Assembly: GCA_035533475.1 (NCBI GenBank)
Contig: DATLTS010000018.1
Coordinates: 1-64,000, forward strand
DNA length: 64,000 nucleotides
Source of the DNA: Mycobacteriales bacterium
GTDB taxonomy: Bacteria; Actinomycetota; Actinomycetes; DATLTS01
Reading direction: 5' to 3'
Below are positions 7,221-15,715 of the stretch, piece by piece; within the stretch, counting starts at the first letter, position 1; the number at the start of each line of letters is the position of its first letter. The notes beneath the pieces were generated by a model that saw only the letters and a list, made by a program, of their open reading frames with translations, did no database searches and was not told where the DNA came from. Both the position numbers and the translations under genes were made by a program.

Positions 7221-9365
7221 TCAGAGCCGTGGAACGATGCTGGCCCGAGGTCCCGGGACGCTCCCGATGACGTCCCCGGTTCGGTCGAGCTTGTGCCAAC
7301 GGAGTCTCACACCCGACATGGCACTGATGACGCTTTGGATCACGACCAGATACATGAGCTGCCGGTAGACGAATTGCTGCAAGGGCAAAGCCCACAAGGG
7401 CCGCATACGCTCCCGGTCCAGGCGCAGTGCGTAGATCCCGCTGATGAGCTGGAGTAGCAGAAATGCGCCCCAGTAGGCCAACACCTTCCGCGCATCGAGG
7501 AAGAGCAACCCGTAAAGGGCAAAGACGTCGATGATCGGCGCGAGCAGGGGCAGAACCACTTGGAAGGCCACCAGGTACGGCAGTCCGATCTGGCCCAGTT
7601 CCCGGCCTGCCCCGCGGCTGAGCATGGCCGCCCGGTGTTTCCAGACCGCCTGCAAGGTTCCGTAACACCAACGGTAGCGCTGCCGCCATAACGCGTTGAG
7701 GGACGCCGGCGCCTCGGTCCAGGCAAGTGCCCGCTCCTCATACACCACGCGATAGTCAAAACGGTTGATCGCCATCGTCAGATCCGTGTCCTCGGCCAGG
7801 GTGTCACCGCTCACCCCACCCACCGCCTCGAGCGCGTCCCGACGATAGGCGCCGATCGCCCCGGGCACCGTCGGCATGCACCAGAGCAGGTCGTACATCC
7901 TTCGGTCGAGGTTGAAGCCGATCACGTATTCGAGGTGCTGCCACTGCCCGAGAAGGTGCCGCCGGTTGCCCACCTTGGTGTTCCCGCTGACCGCGCCGAC
8001 GATGGGATCCGCTAGCGGTTGGACCAGCCAGCGGATGGTGTCCACGTCGAAAAGGGTGTCACCGTCGACCATGACGATGACGTCATGGCTCGCGTGGGCA
8101 AGTCCGGTGTTGAGCGCCGCGGCCTTCCCCTGGTTCGCCTGCCGGACGACGGTGACCCCGGGCAGGGCCAATGCGTCAACGATGTCCGCGGTGCCGTCGG
8201 TCGAACCGTCGTCGACCACGATCACCTCGACAACCGGATACACGTTGGCGACCAGAGAGCGCACTGACGCGGCGATGCCGACCGCCTCGTTGTAGGCAGG
8301 GACGATGACCGACACCGGTGGGGCGTAGCCCTCGCGCGGTGTCCGTCTGGCCACGGCGCGGGAGTGTCGCCGGGCCAACACGAGCAACAAGACCGTGCGG
8401 AGCAGAGCGAGCGCCCCAAGTGGCAGGAGCAGCCAGGTCAGAAGGGTCGCCGCATCCGTGCTGAGGCGCAGGACGGTCAGGAACGCGTCTCCCTGGGCCC
8501 GGCGCAACCAGGGCACGGGTTGGACGCCTGCATTTGCCGGCAGGCCCAGGCCCCCCGTCACCGTCGTGAATCGATATCCGCGCGCCCGGAGCCGTTCGAT
8601 GATCGTCGGCAACGCCGCCACCGTCTGCGAACGGTCTCCGCCGGCGTCGTGGAACATGATGATCGCCCCGTCGTCGCCCTGCGGGAGCGCATTGCGCACG
8701 ATCAGAGCCACGCCCGGGCGCCGCCAGTCCTCGCTGTCCCGGTCGGCGAGCACGACGATGTATCCGGCGGCGGTCGCCTGAGAGACAACCTGCACGTCGC
8801 GGTGCGACAGATCCTGGGCCGTCGCGGAATACGGTGGCCGCAGCAGCACCGTGGCGCGTCCCGTCGAACCGGCGAACGCCAGTTGACTCAGCGACAATTC
8901 CAGGTTCTCCCGCCAGCCAGGCAGCGTCGAAAGGTCGGCGTGGGTGAACGTATGGCTGCCCAGCTCGTCACCGTCGGCGAGAATCCGACGGGTCAAGTTC
9001 GGGAAGCTGGCGACCCGAGCCCCTACCTCGAAGAATGTCGCGGGAACCTTCTCCCGGTTCAAGACGGCGAGGATCCTCGGTGTCCACACCGGGTCCGGTC
9101 CGTCGTCGAACGTCAAGGCCACCGTCCGCGCCGGCAGGCCACGAGAGGACAGTCCCTGCGCTGACCGGTAGAGCACCGATCCGCCGCCCGAGACCACCCC
9201 CGGCTGCGCGGGCGGCAGCAGTGCCGTGCCGGCCAAGCCGACCTCGTGACGGGCATACCCCTGTAGGAGGAGGCCGGTGCTCAGGGCAAGGAGAATCGCG
9301 GCAAGCAGCACCCAGTGTCCGGGCGGCGCCCACCGCCGCCTGATCTTGTCGGGGGCGAGGCTCAC
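7221..9365 (-). CDS. Fused polysaccharide deacetylase and family 2 glycosyltransferase
   Basis: This 714-residue membrane protein joins two enzymes. After an N-terminal helix (about 18-36), a NodB deacetylase domain covers about 78-275: TFDDGP at 85-90, metal ligands Asp88, His138 and His142, then RPPYSA and MFHDAG. Two helices (about 305-340) lead to a GT2 domain with VPAYNE, VVDDGSTDGT, the DGDT metal motif, AEDTDL and QRYRW, the Q-x-x-R-W signature of processive synthases. Four or so C-terminal helices follow. The order resembles a poly-N-acetylglucosamine synthase with its own deacetylase, so it probably makes and partly de-acetylates an exported amino-sugar polymer. Its GTG overlaps the preceding gene by 4 bases. 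Confidence 0.9.
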   Translation of the reverse strand: MSLAPDKIRRRWAPPGHWVLLAAILLALSTGLLLQGYARHEVGLAGTALLPPAQPGVVSGGGSVLYRSAQGLSSRGLPARTVALTFDDGPDPVWTPRILAVLNREKVPATFFEVGARVASFPNLTRRILADGDELGSHTFTHADLSTLPGWRENLELSLSQLAFAGSTGRATVLLRPPYSATAQDLSHRDVQVVSQATAAGYIVVLADRDSEDWRRPGVALIVRNALPQGDDGAIIMFHDAGGDRSQTVAALPTIIERLRARGYRFTTVTGGLGLPANAGVQPVPWLRRAQGDAFLTVLRLSTDAATLLTWLLLPLGALALLRTVLLLVLARRHSRAVARRTPREGYAPPVSVIVPAYNEAVGIAASVRSLVANVYPVVEVIVVDDGSTDGTADIVDALALPGVTVVRQANQGKAAALNTGLAHASHDVIVMVDGDTLFDVDTIRWLVQPLADPIVGAVSGNTKVGNRRHLLGQWQHLEYVIGFNLDRRMYDLLWCMPTVPGAIGAYRRDALEAVGGVSGDTLAEDTDLTMAINRFDYRVVYEERALAWTEAPASLNALWRQRYRWCYGTLQAVWKHRAAMLSRGAGRELGQIGLPYLVAFQVVLPLLAPIIDVFALYGLLFLDARKVLAYWGAFLLLQLISGIYALRLDRERMRPLWALPLQQFVYRQLMYLVVIQSVISAMSGVRLRWHKLDRTGDVIGSVPGPRASIVPRL

Positions 9366-9931
9366 CTGGCGTGCGAGCTGCGCGGGGACGGTGAGGGATG
9401 CGAGCTCGGCGCTACGGTCGCGGAAGGCCTCGGGCCTGCCGGCGTAGAGGTCGGTGCAGAGGTCGGTGTAGAGCTCGCTCGAGGGGTCGGTGCGACGGTT
9501 GGGCTGGTACTCGGCCGCGGTGCGGGGGTGAGCGAGGCCCCCGGAGAGCTTCCGGACAATGGTGGCTGCGACGCCGTGACACCGGGGACGGCGGTCGAAC
9601 CGACTCCAGCGGGAGAGAGCCCGGGCGTCGAACTAGGGGATGGCCCGGCAGTAGAGCGGGCAAGTACCTCCCCCGCCGCTCCCGAACCCCCGCCACCATC
9701 GGGAATCTTCGGAGCCGCAGGACCGCCCAGCAGCGATTGCAGCCCGGGAATCGAGATCGGCAGCAGACCCGGCGGGCCGACCAGGCTGATCGCGACGCAG
9801 CCGAAGAAGGCGGCCACGAGCGCCCCCAGCACCCAGCCGGACCGACGAACCCAGACCCGCCGACGGCCGGTCTGGTCGACGAAAACCTGGCGCGGGGGCG
9901 GTGGGTCGAAACGAATCCGGGCCTCGGTCAT
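9362..9931 (-). CDS. Single-pass membrane protein with Ser/Pro/Thr-rich exterior
   Basis: The 189-residue product has a basic cytoplasmic N-terminus (MTEARIRFDPPPPRQVFVDQ), one membrane helix at about residues 32-52, and an extracellular tail made almost wholly of Ser, Pro, Thr, Ala and Gly. Such tails are typical wall-spanning or O-mannosylated linkers. It belongs to no domain family I know. Its TGA overlaps the GTG of the deacetylase/glycosyltransferase gene (GTGA), so the two are translationally coupled and likely act together at the envelope. The ATG at 9931 is preferred over longer upstream starts; GATAAT lies 9 bases before it. Confidence 0.75.
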   Translation of the reverse strand: MTEARIRFDPPPPRQVFVDQTGRRRVWVRRSGWVLGALVAAFFGCVAISLVGPPGLLPISIPGLQSLLGGPAAPKIPDGGGGSGAAGEVLARSTAGPSPSSTPGLSPAGVGSTAVPGVTASQPPLSGSSPGASLTPAPRPSTSPTVAPTPRASSTPTSAPTSTPAGPRPSATVAPSSHPSPSPRSSHAR

Positions 9932-10056
9932 ATCAGCCGCATTATCCGCGCAGTACCCCATTTCCGCAGACATTCCGGGCAAGCGCGGATCGCGGCTTCG
10001 TCCCTGTCCCCCCTCCGTAATATGGCAGGATCGCCACAGTCCCCGGGAGAAGAGCC

Positions 10057-11121
10057 ATGCCTGTTCGGATCCGTTTCGTCGCCGTAACGCTGTGTGCCTT
10101 GATGGCATGGACCTTCGGCACCGGGTTGGCGTTCGCCGCCGGCAAGAACGGCGGGGGCGGTCACGTGCGGGTCAAGGTGACGAACCCCGGTTCGCAGACG
10201 TCCGCGACTGGCGGGGCAGTCGATCTGCAGATTCAGGCGAGCGACACGAACGGCGGTGCGCTCAGTTACACCGCCACTGGACTGCCGTCCGGACTGACGA
10301 TAGGCACCGCCACGGGAGTTATTTCCGGGACACCCACCGCGGCGGTTCAAGCCTCGGTGGACGTCACCGCCACCGACACCTCCGGCGGGGCATCCGCCAG
10401 CACCGCCTTCGGCTGGACGGTCAACGCGGCCTACGACGTTTCCTACCCGCAGTGCGGCACCACGCTGCCCACCGCCGCTAACACATCTCTCGTCGGGGTG
10501 AACGACGGCATCGTCTACTCGGCCAACCCCTGCCTCGCCACCCAGGCCGGCTGGGGGGCCTCGCACGGGCTCCAGTTCTACGCGAACACAGCCGATCCCG
10601 GGCCGGCGTACTCCTCCTATTGGCCGACCGGCGGCCAGGCTTCCCCCCAGGACTGCACGACCACCGACCAGAACTCGACAGCCTGCTCCTACGACTACGG
10701 ATACAACGCCGCGCGGAACTCCTACGGCGACGCGATCGCGGCCACCGCGGGGACGAGCATCAACCCCGCGGGTGTCTCCTGGTGGCTCGACGTCGAAACC
10801 GGGAACAGCTGGGAAACCCTCGAAAGGGCCTACGGTCAGACCGCGACCTCCCAGCAGAACGACACCGCCGCCCTCCAGGGGGCGGCGTACGGGTTGACGA
10901 GCGAGGGTGTGACCACCGTCGGGTTCTATTCGACGAGCTACCAGTGGGACCAGATCACCGGCGGCACGGGCGCGACGTTCCAGGCGAACCCCGCGTGGCT
11001 GGCCGGCTACACGTCGCTACCCAACGCGCAGAGCGGATGCACTTCGATCAGCTTCACCGACGGGCCGGTCGTGTTCACGCAATACCCGTCCGGCAGCTTC
11101 GACGCCGACTTCCCCTGCTGA
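10057..11121 (+). CDS. Secreted protein with Ig-like and glycosidase-like domains
   Basis: The 354-residue protein has a clear signal peptide (cleavage near AFA-AG, residue 28). Residues about 35-125 form a putative Ig domain of the He_PIG type (LSYTATGLPSGLTI, GVISGTP). The rest, from YDVSYPQCG to the C-terminal cysteine, looks like a TIM-barrel glycosidase related to GH25/DUF1906 proteins: early Asp/Tyr motif, then VSWWLDVETGNSW with the acidic pair expected at the end of a barrel strand, then TVGFYSTSYQWDQIT. Several cysteines suggest disulphides. It is divergent from the exopolysaccharide pair, so it may cut cell wall or matrix glycans. GGAGAAG precedes the ATG. Confidence 0.72.
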   Translation: MPVRIRFVAVTLCALMAWTFGTGLAFAAGKNGGGGHVRVKVTNPGSQTSATGGAVDLQIQASDTNGGALSYTATGLPSGLTIGTATGVISGTPTAAVQASVDVTATDTSGGASASTAFGWTVNAAYDVSYPQCGTTLPTAANTSLVGVNDGIVYSANPCLATQAGWGASHGLQFYANTADPGPAYSSYWPTGGQASPQDCTTTDQNSTACSYDYGYNAARNSYGDAIAATAGTSINPAGVSWWLDVETGNSWETLERAYGQTATSQQNDTAALQGAAYGLTSEGVTTVGFYSTSYQWDQITGGTGATFQANPAWLAGYTSLPNAQSGCTSISFTDGPVVFTQYPSGSFDADFPC

Positions 11122-11156
11122 ACCGCGGTCACCGGCCACCCGCGCGCCTCGGCCAG

Positions 11157-11714
11157 TCATCGATCCTCCCGTAGCTGGCCGGAAGGCCGGCTCGGCCCGC
11201 TACCCGGGCGGTGGTAGCGAACCTCGGGTACGGCAGTGTCCAGGTCCAACATCTGTCGTGCCCCATCCGGGCGGAAGCCGAATCCCTCGTAGAAACGCCG
11301 GGCCGGCAGGTTCGCCTCCAGTACCCACAAGGTCACATCCGGATGTCCCTGCTCGGCCAGGGACTCGAGGCCATGACGCAACATCTGCCGGCCGATCCCG
11401 GCCCGCCGGTGAGTGGGCAAAACGTAACAGGCGTAGACCTCGCCTTGTGGGGCCAACCGCCGGTCGCCGTCCCGACACGGACCGACGGCGATCCAGCCGA
11501 GAACCTCCTCGTCGGCGTCGACGGCGACGGTCTCCCCGAGCCGGTCGGCGCGTTCGGCGATCAGGCGCCGGCGTCGCTCCACGTCGACAGGCATGGCGTC
11601 CAGATAGGCGTCGGACACGATGCCGCGGTAGGCCTCCCGCCAGCCGGCCACCCGCAATCGCTCCACCGCAGGCGCGTCGTCGACCAGACACCGGCGAAGC
11701 CGCACCTCGAACAT
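11157..11714 (-). CDS. GNAT family N-acetyltransferase
   Basis: A 185-residue GNAT with a full domain: FEVRLRRCLVDDAPAVERLRVAGWREAYRG at the start, the acetyl-CoA loop HRRAGIGRQML, and the closing motif LPARRFYEGFGFRPDG. It resembles the general RimI-like acetyltransferases of actinobacteria with unknown substrate. I chose the ATG at 11714; an upstream start at 11768 would add 18 basic residues with no sign of conservation. It is convergent with the secreted glycosidase-like gene. Confidence 0.87.
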   Translation of the reverse strand: MFEVRLRRCLVDDAPAVERLRVAGWREAYRGIVSDAYLDAMPVDVERRRRLIAERADRLGETVAVDADEEVLGWIAVGPCRDGDRRLAPQGEVYACYVLPTHRRAGIGRQMLRHGLESLAEQGHPDVTLWVLEANLPARRFYEGFGFRPDGARQMLDLDTAVPEVRYHRPGSGPSRPSGQLREDR

Positions 11715-11819
11715 GTCCGTCAGCGTTGCGGAAACCCGCCGGCGCCGGCAACCGGTTATCGCACGCATGGCCTTGACTGCCAGGCCGTAAGTACTTCGAG
11801 CAGTTCTGGCGCGAGTCGC

Positions 11820-12299
11820 TCACTGCCTTCCGGACCGCCGCACGGCCGCCAGCGCCTGCCGGGCGATGAGGGCGGTGACGCCGGCGACTGCCGCCAGGGC
11901 GGCGGCGAGGACCAGCGGCCGGTGGAACGCCAGCTGCGGCATGAGGCGCACCGGAACGGTGACTGCGCCGAGGAATGCCCCGAGCAGACCACAGTAGGAG
12001 CCGACGACGAAGCGCTTGTGGGTTTCGACCCGGTGCGTCAACGCCGCCCATAGCGCGATGGTCAGCGTGATGAAGGTGAACACCGACAACCCGTGGATCC
12101 AGCTGAAGTGCCCGGGATGCAGCTTGCGAATCCAGAACGAGCTGAGGACCGTCCAGTACATCGCGACCATCCACACCCGGCCCATCCGCCGGTGGGCCCG
12201 GTCGCCCTTGCGCCGGCGTAGCACGACTACCGCGCCGAGCATGAGCGCCAGAGTGGCCCCGGTCGCGTGCGCGGCGATCAGCACCGTCCACCCGTTCAT
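11820..12299 (-). CDS. DUF2306 family membrane protein
   Basis: This 159-residue protein has four predicted membrane helices and the DUF2306 pattern: HATGATLALMLGAVVVL, KGDRAHRRMGRVW, then SFWIRKLHPGHFSWIHGLS, then KRFVVGSYCGLLGAFLGA. The His-rich loops between helices are conserved in the family, whose function is unknown. It is divergent from a TetR regulator and shares its operator region, so it is probably the main target of that regulator. Confidence 0.85.
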   Translation of the reverse strand: MNGWTVLIAAHATGATLALMLGAVVVLRRRKGDRAHRRMGRVWMVAMYWTVLSSFWIRKLHPGHFSWIHGLSVFTFITLTIALWAALTHRVETHKRFVVGSYCGLLGAFLGAVTVPVRLMPQLAFHRPLVLAAALAAVAGVTALIARQALAAVRRSGRQ

Positions 12300-12320
12300 C
12301 GCCGGCCGCCTGGTGGGCGA

Positions 12321-12351
12321 ATAACCTCGTTATGCATAGTAACGCTGTTAT
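12321..12351. promoter_or_regulatory. Tandem TetR operators
   Basis: Two copies of TAACnnnGTTA (12322-12332 with ctc, 12340-12350 with gct) sit 18 bp apart centre to centre, nearly two helical turns. The second overlaps the TATAGT -10 of the TetR gene. This fits two TetR dimers repressing both divergent genes. Confidence 0.65.
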
Positions 12352-12354
12352 AGT
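12349..12354 (+). promoter_or_regulatory. -10 element TATAGT, leaderless start
   Basis: TATAGT ends 7 bases before the ATG at 12362 and supports that start over the in-frame ATG at 12332, which lies inside the operator. Confidence 0.55.
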
Positions 12355-12361
12355 TGCTGCC

Positions 12362-12976
12362 ATGCCTGCCGTCAAGGCGCATACCGCCCGCCTCGCCAGC
12401 CGTCTCGTCGACGAGGCCGGGCGGCTGCTAGCCGCCGAAGGCCCCGCGGCGCTGACCCTGCGCCGGCTGGCCAGCGTCTCGGGCACCTCGACGATGGCGG
12501 TCTACACCCTGTTCGGCGACAAGCAAGGCCTGCTGGCCGCGATGCACCGCGAAGGATTCACCCGGCTGGGCGGCGCCCTGGAGGCGGTCGCGGCGGGCTC
12601 ACTCGAAGGCCTGGGCGATCTCGGCATGGCCTATCGCGACGTGGCGCTCGCCAACCCGCATCTGTATGCCCTGATGTTCGGCGGCGCCGTGCCGAACTTC
12701 GCTCCGGATGCCGAGGGCGAGGCGAGGGCTGAGGCGGCCTACCGACCGCTGGTCGAAGCCGTGCAGCGCTGCCTGGACGCGTCGCTGCTGGTCGGACCAG
12801 GGGCCGAGCCGATCGCGTTCCACCTGTGGGCGGTGTCGCACGGGATGGTGAGCCTCGAGCTGGCCGGGCATGTGCCGGGCGATGCCGCAGCGCGCGAAGC
12901 GTCCTACCGCGACGCCCTCATCTACAGCGTGTTGCCCTTCCTGTCCCCCGCGGACGGATCGCGGCGAGCACACTAG
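12362..12976 (+). CDS. TetR family transcriptional regulator
   Basis: The 204-residue protein carries a TetR N-terminal HTH (AAEGPAALTLRRLASVSG, then TMAVYTLFGDKQGLLAAM) and a C-terminal ligand domain of the WHG type (YRDVALANPHLYALMFG; AFHLWAVSHGMVSLELAG). It is divergent from the DUF2306 gene with two palindromic sites between them, and should repress both. The inducer is unknown. The ATG at 12362 follows TATAGT by 7 bases and is a leaderless start. Confidence 0.9.
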   Translation: MPAVKAHTARLASRLVDEAGRLLAAEGPAALTLRRLASVSGTSTMAVYTLFGDKQGLLAAMHREGFTRLGGALEAVAAGSLEGLGDLGMAYRDVALANPHLYALMFGGAVPNFAPDAEGEARAEAAYRPLVEAVQRCLDASLLVGPGAEPIAFHLWAVSHGMVSLELAGHVPGDAAAREASYRDALIYSVLPFLSPADGSRRAH

Positions 12977-13036
12977 AGCGAGCGCACGCCCAGCCGGCCT
13001 GGGGCACGTCAGGTCGTACTCATGTCTAACCGGAAG

Positions 13037-13049
13037 TACCATCCTGGTA
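13037..13049. promoter_or_regulatory. Operator and -10 element of the PIN-toxin module
   Basis: TACCA-tcc-TGGTA is a palindrome whose left arm forms the -10 hexamer TACCAT (13037-13042), 6 bases before the ATG at 13049. The palindrome therefore covers the promoter and the first base of the start codon. Confidence 0.55.
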
Positions 13050-13366
13050 TGACACCACGAAAAGAGCGCCTGACGGTGACGGTCGATCCGGAACTGGTCC
13101 AGGCGGGGAACGACGCGGTGCACTCGGGGCTGGCCGACTCGCTCAGCGCCTGGGTGAACGAGGCGCTATCCGCCCGTGTGGTTCGCGATCGACAACTCCA
13201 GGCGCTGGCCGCTGCGATCGCCGACTTCGAATCCCAGTTCGGTGAGATCACCGCTGGGGAAATGGCCGCGCGACGTCGGGCCGACGACGAAGCTGCGCTT
13301 GTCGTCCGGGGCCGTCGGAAGACAACACCATCGGCCGGCAAGCCCCGCGGTCATGGTGCGGCGTGA
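13049..13366 (+). CDS. Antitoxin of PIN-toxin module
   Basis: The 105-residue protein begins MTPRKERLTVTVDPELVQAG, a ribbon-helix-helix-like N-terminus, followed by a helical middle and a basic, Ala/Lys-rich tail. It lies directly before a PIN toxin, with GTGA overlap, so it is the cognate antitoxin. I use the ATG at 13049 rather than 13022 because TACCAT is 6 bases upstream; the longer start would place the operator inside the gene. Confidence 0.8.
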   Translation: MTPRKERLTVTVDPELVQAGNDAVHSGLADSLSAWVNEALSARVVRDRQLQALAAAIADFESQFGEITAGEMAARRRADDEAALVVRGRRKTTPSAGKPRGHGAA

Positions 13367-13740
13367 CCCTTCTGCTGGACGCGGGGAGCCTGATCGCGCT
13401 CGACCGGGATGACCGGGCGATGTGGGTCCGGCTGAAGATGGCCCGTGAAGCGTCGCAGCCGCCGGTCACCCACGCGGGCGTGCTCGGGCAGGCCTGGCGT
13501 GGCGGCCCGCGACAAGCTCGACTGTCCCGAGCGCTGGACGGCGTCGAGGTACGCCCGCTGGACGAGCCATTGGGCCGGGGAGCCGGAGAGCTTCTGGGCG
13601 GCACGCATGGTGCCGACGTGATCGACGCCGCACTGGTTCTCCTGGCGAACGACGGTGATCAAATCGCGACCTCGGACCCAGACGACCTGGCGGAGCTAGC
13701 CGCGGTCAGTGGCCGGCACGTCGAGCTCATCCAGGTCTGA
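13363..13740 (+). CDS. PIN domain ribonuclease toxin (VapC-like)
   Basis: A 125-residue PIN protein: the first acidic residue is Asp6 in TLLLDAGSLIALDRDD, and further acidic positions occur in ADVIDAALVLLA and ATSDPDDL, matching the PIN Mg-binding cluster. Length is typical for a type II toxin. It overlaps the antitoxin stop by 4 bases (GTGA) and should be translated with it. RNA target unknown. Confidence 0.85.
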   Translation: MTLLLDAGSLIALDRDDRAMWVRLKMAREASQPPVTHAGVLGQAWRGGPRQARLSRALDGVEVRPLDEPLGRGAGELLGGTHGADVIDAALVLLANDGDQIATSDPDDLAELAAVSGRHVELIQV

Positions 13741-13884
13741 CCATCGATGGGCGCGGAGCACGTCCGCGATTACCGTTGCGTGGGCGCTCACATTCGTTCG
13801 GCACCGGAGCCAACGGCGAGCGACCGGGCGACGTCTCTGTGTCACAGGCTCGATCAGCCATCCCTCGGCAGAAGGACACCAGCG

Positions 13885-14511
13885 ATGACGAAAACTGCGC
13901 GCTTCGTCCGGCTCGCGACGACGCGATCCGTCCTGGCCGGCACGGCCCTTCTCGTGGCGGCCTGCGGCCCCTCCCCGCACCAGGTGGCCGGTGCGGCCTC
14001 GGCGGGCCCGACCACCCCGGCGAGCACCGGAGCGCCGACCCCGACCGCCACTTCGTCGACCGCTGGACCGACTGGGCCCGCGCCCTGCCCGACCCGCTCC
14101 CTTCAGGCGAAGGTCGGGGTCAGCCAGGGAACCGCCGGCTCGACCTACACCGTGATCGACTTCACCAACCTCTCGAATTCCACGTGCACCCTCTACGGCT
14201 ACCCCGGAGTCTCGTTCGCGGGCGGCACTCCGGTGACCCAGATCGGGGTGGCCGCAGGGGAGAGCCCGACGACACCGCGAACGTTGGTGACGCTCGCAGC
14301 CGGTGCGACCGCCAACGCGCTCCTTCGGATCACCGACGCGGGGAACTACCCGGCAGCCGAGTGCCGACTGGTCACCGCGCAGTACCTACAGATCTACCCG
14401 CCGAACCAGACCACGCCCATCTACCTCGGCTACACGTCGCAGACCTGCGCCAAGCCGGTCCGGATCCTGACCGTGAGCGTCATCCAGGCTGGCGCGGGCA
14501 GCGCGTCCTAG
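13885..14511 (+). CDS. DUF4232 domain lipoprotein
   Basis: The 208-residue product has a lipoprotein signal with lipobox VAAC (Cys27), a Thr/Pro/Ala-rich linker and a DUF4232 domain (VIDFTNLSNSTCTLYGYPG through CRLVTAQYLQIYPPNQT) with paired cysteines. DUF4232 proteins are common actinobacterial surface lipoproteins without known function. GAAGGA lies about 9 bases before the ATG. A second DUF4232 lipoprotein occurs at 48999-49685. Confidence 0.87.
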   Translation: MTKTARFVRLATTRSVLAGTALLVAACGPSPHQVAGAASAGPTTPASTGAPTPTATSSTAGPTGPAPCPTRSLQAKVGVSQGTAGSTYTVIDFTNLSNSTCTLYGYPGVSFAGGTPVTQIGVAAGESPTTPRTLVTLAAGATANALLRITDAGNYPAAECRLVTAQYLQIYPPNQTTPIYLGYTSQTCAKPVRILTVSVIQAGAGSAS

Positions 14512-14630
14512 CCGACGGCCCCCGTTCCGGATCGGCGCCCGAAACGCCGGGCCGACGATCCCGTTGTGCTTGTCATCCGGTGGAACGGCGGGCACGATGA
14601 CGCCCAGGGAACTGTCCGTCAGGGGGGACC

Positions 14631-15110
14631 ATGGCGCTCGACACGAAGAAGCTCACATCGATCGACTGGGCGATCGTCGGTGGTGCGCTGATCGTATTCA
14701 TCGCCCTGTTCCTCCCGTGGTTCGGGTTCCATGGCGGCGATGCGATCCTCCCGAGCGTCAGCGGGTGGAGCTCGGGCTTCACCGGGTGGTTCGGTGGCTT
14801 GCTGCTCGTCGCCGCCGGCGTGTACCTGTTCCTGCTGCGCTCGCAGGCGAACCTCCCCAAGGTGTCCGTCGGCCCAGGAGTCCTCGTGCTCGGACTCGCC
14901 GCCTTGGGCCTCCTCCTGGTGATCATCCGCTGGGTGACCCTGCCGCGCAGCGGGATCTACCAGTACGGCGCGAAGTACGGGATCTATGTCGCGCTGGTGG
15001 CCGGGATCGCCGAGGTCGTCGGCGCCGCCATGCTCTTCCGGTCCTCCGGCGAGGCTCTCCCCTGGGCCGGACACGGAGCCGACGGGTCGAGCACACCGCC
15101 GAGCGCCTGA
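14631..15110 (+). CDS. Four-helix membrane protein, hypothetical
   Basis: A 159-residue protein with four strongly hydrophobic helices (starting at about residues 13, 52, 82 and 113) and a short hydrophilic tail. After the second residue block it reads LTSIDWAIVGGALIVFIALF, then LPWFG. It resembles small actinobacterial membrane proteins of unknown role; I cannot assign a function. A strong purine-rich ribosome site (AGGGGGGA) precedes the ATG. Confidence 0.78.
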   Translation: MALDTKKLTSIDWAIVGGALIVFIALFLPWFGFHGGDAILPSVSGWSSGFTGWFGGLLLVAAGVYLFLLRSQANLPKVSVGPGVLVLGLAALGLLLVIIRWVTLPRSGIYQYGAKYGIYVALVAGIAEVVGAAMLFRSSGEALPWAGHGADGSSTPPSA

Positions 15111-15167
15111 CCGAGGCCACAGACTGCGATCCGCCGGGTCATCCCGTGCTCGGTGCGGCGTCCTTGC

Positions 15168-15485
15168 TCACCGCAAGCCGAGCACAGTGAGCAGCGCCTC
15201 GTCGATCCCCCACTGTTGCTCGGGAGTCACGCGGCCGATGAGACCGCCAAGCCGCCCAACATCGACGGCGCCGACCTGCTCGACGAGCACCCGCGTCGAT
15301 TCGCCGTTCACCTCGACCTCGGGACGAAAGGATGCCGGCCGGGCACTCCGCGACGTGGGCGCGACGAGCACCACCGAGCGCGGCAACAACTCATTCGCCT
15401 GTACCAGTACGCCGAAGCGCCGCCCGCGTTGCTCATGTCCCCGGCCCCGCAGCAAACGGAACTCGTACACGTCACCGCGAAGCAC
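15168..15485 (-). CDS. MazF/PemK family toxin
   Basis: This 105-residue protein fits MazF/PemK: LRGDVYEFRLLRGRGHEQRG at the start, the strand RRFGVLVQANELLPRSVVLV, then APTSRSARPASF and the closing region VGRLGGLIGRVTPEQ. It should be a sequence-specific mRNA endonuclease. It overlaps the preceding antitoxin gene by 14 bases and starts with GTG. This is the second MazF-type module in the window, only distantly similar to the one at 6605. Confidence 0.85.
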   Translation of the reverse strand: MLRGDVYEFRLLRGRGHEQRGRRFGVLVQANELLPRSVVLVAPTSRSARPASFRPEVEVNGESTRVLVEQVGAVDVGRLGGLIGRVTPEQQWGIDEALLTVLGLR

Positions 15486-15708
15486 GCATGCTCTCCATCA
15501 TTGCGGCGACCTCGAGCATCTCGCGACGATCCACCTCATCGGCCTCAAGGGCCGCGACCTCGGCGGCAAGAGCCTTTCCCCGCTGGAGCCGAGTCGCGCT
15601 GTCAACGATTGCTCGACGGATGGCGTCAGAGCGACTGAGGCCAGCGGCCTCCAACTGCGTCAAGGCACGCAGCGCCTCGTCATCGAGCCGCACACTGATC
15701 GCCGTCAC
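15472..15708 (-). CDS. Ribbon-helix-helix antitoxin of MazF module
   Basis: A 78-residue protein with the RHH pattern AISVRLDDEALRALTQLEAA followed by LSRSDAIRRAIVDSA and an acidic, coiled C-terminus ending MMESMRASR. It is the cognate antitoxin of the overlapping MazF gene and probably an autorepressor. I chose the GTG at 15708, since TACAGT is 7 bases upstream; a start at 15735 would lie within the operator. Confidence 0.82.
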   Translation of the reverse strand: MTAISVRLDDEALRALTQLEAAGLSRSDAIRRAIVDSATRLQRGKALAAEVAALEADEVDRREMLEVAAMMESMRASR

Positions 15709-15715
15709 AGGAGCC

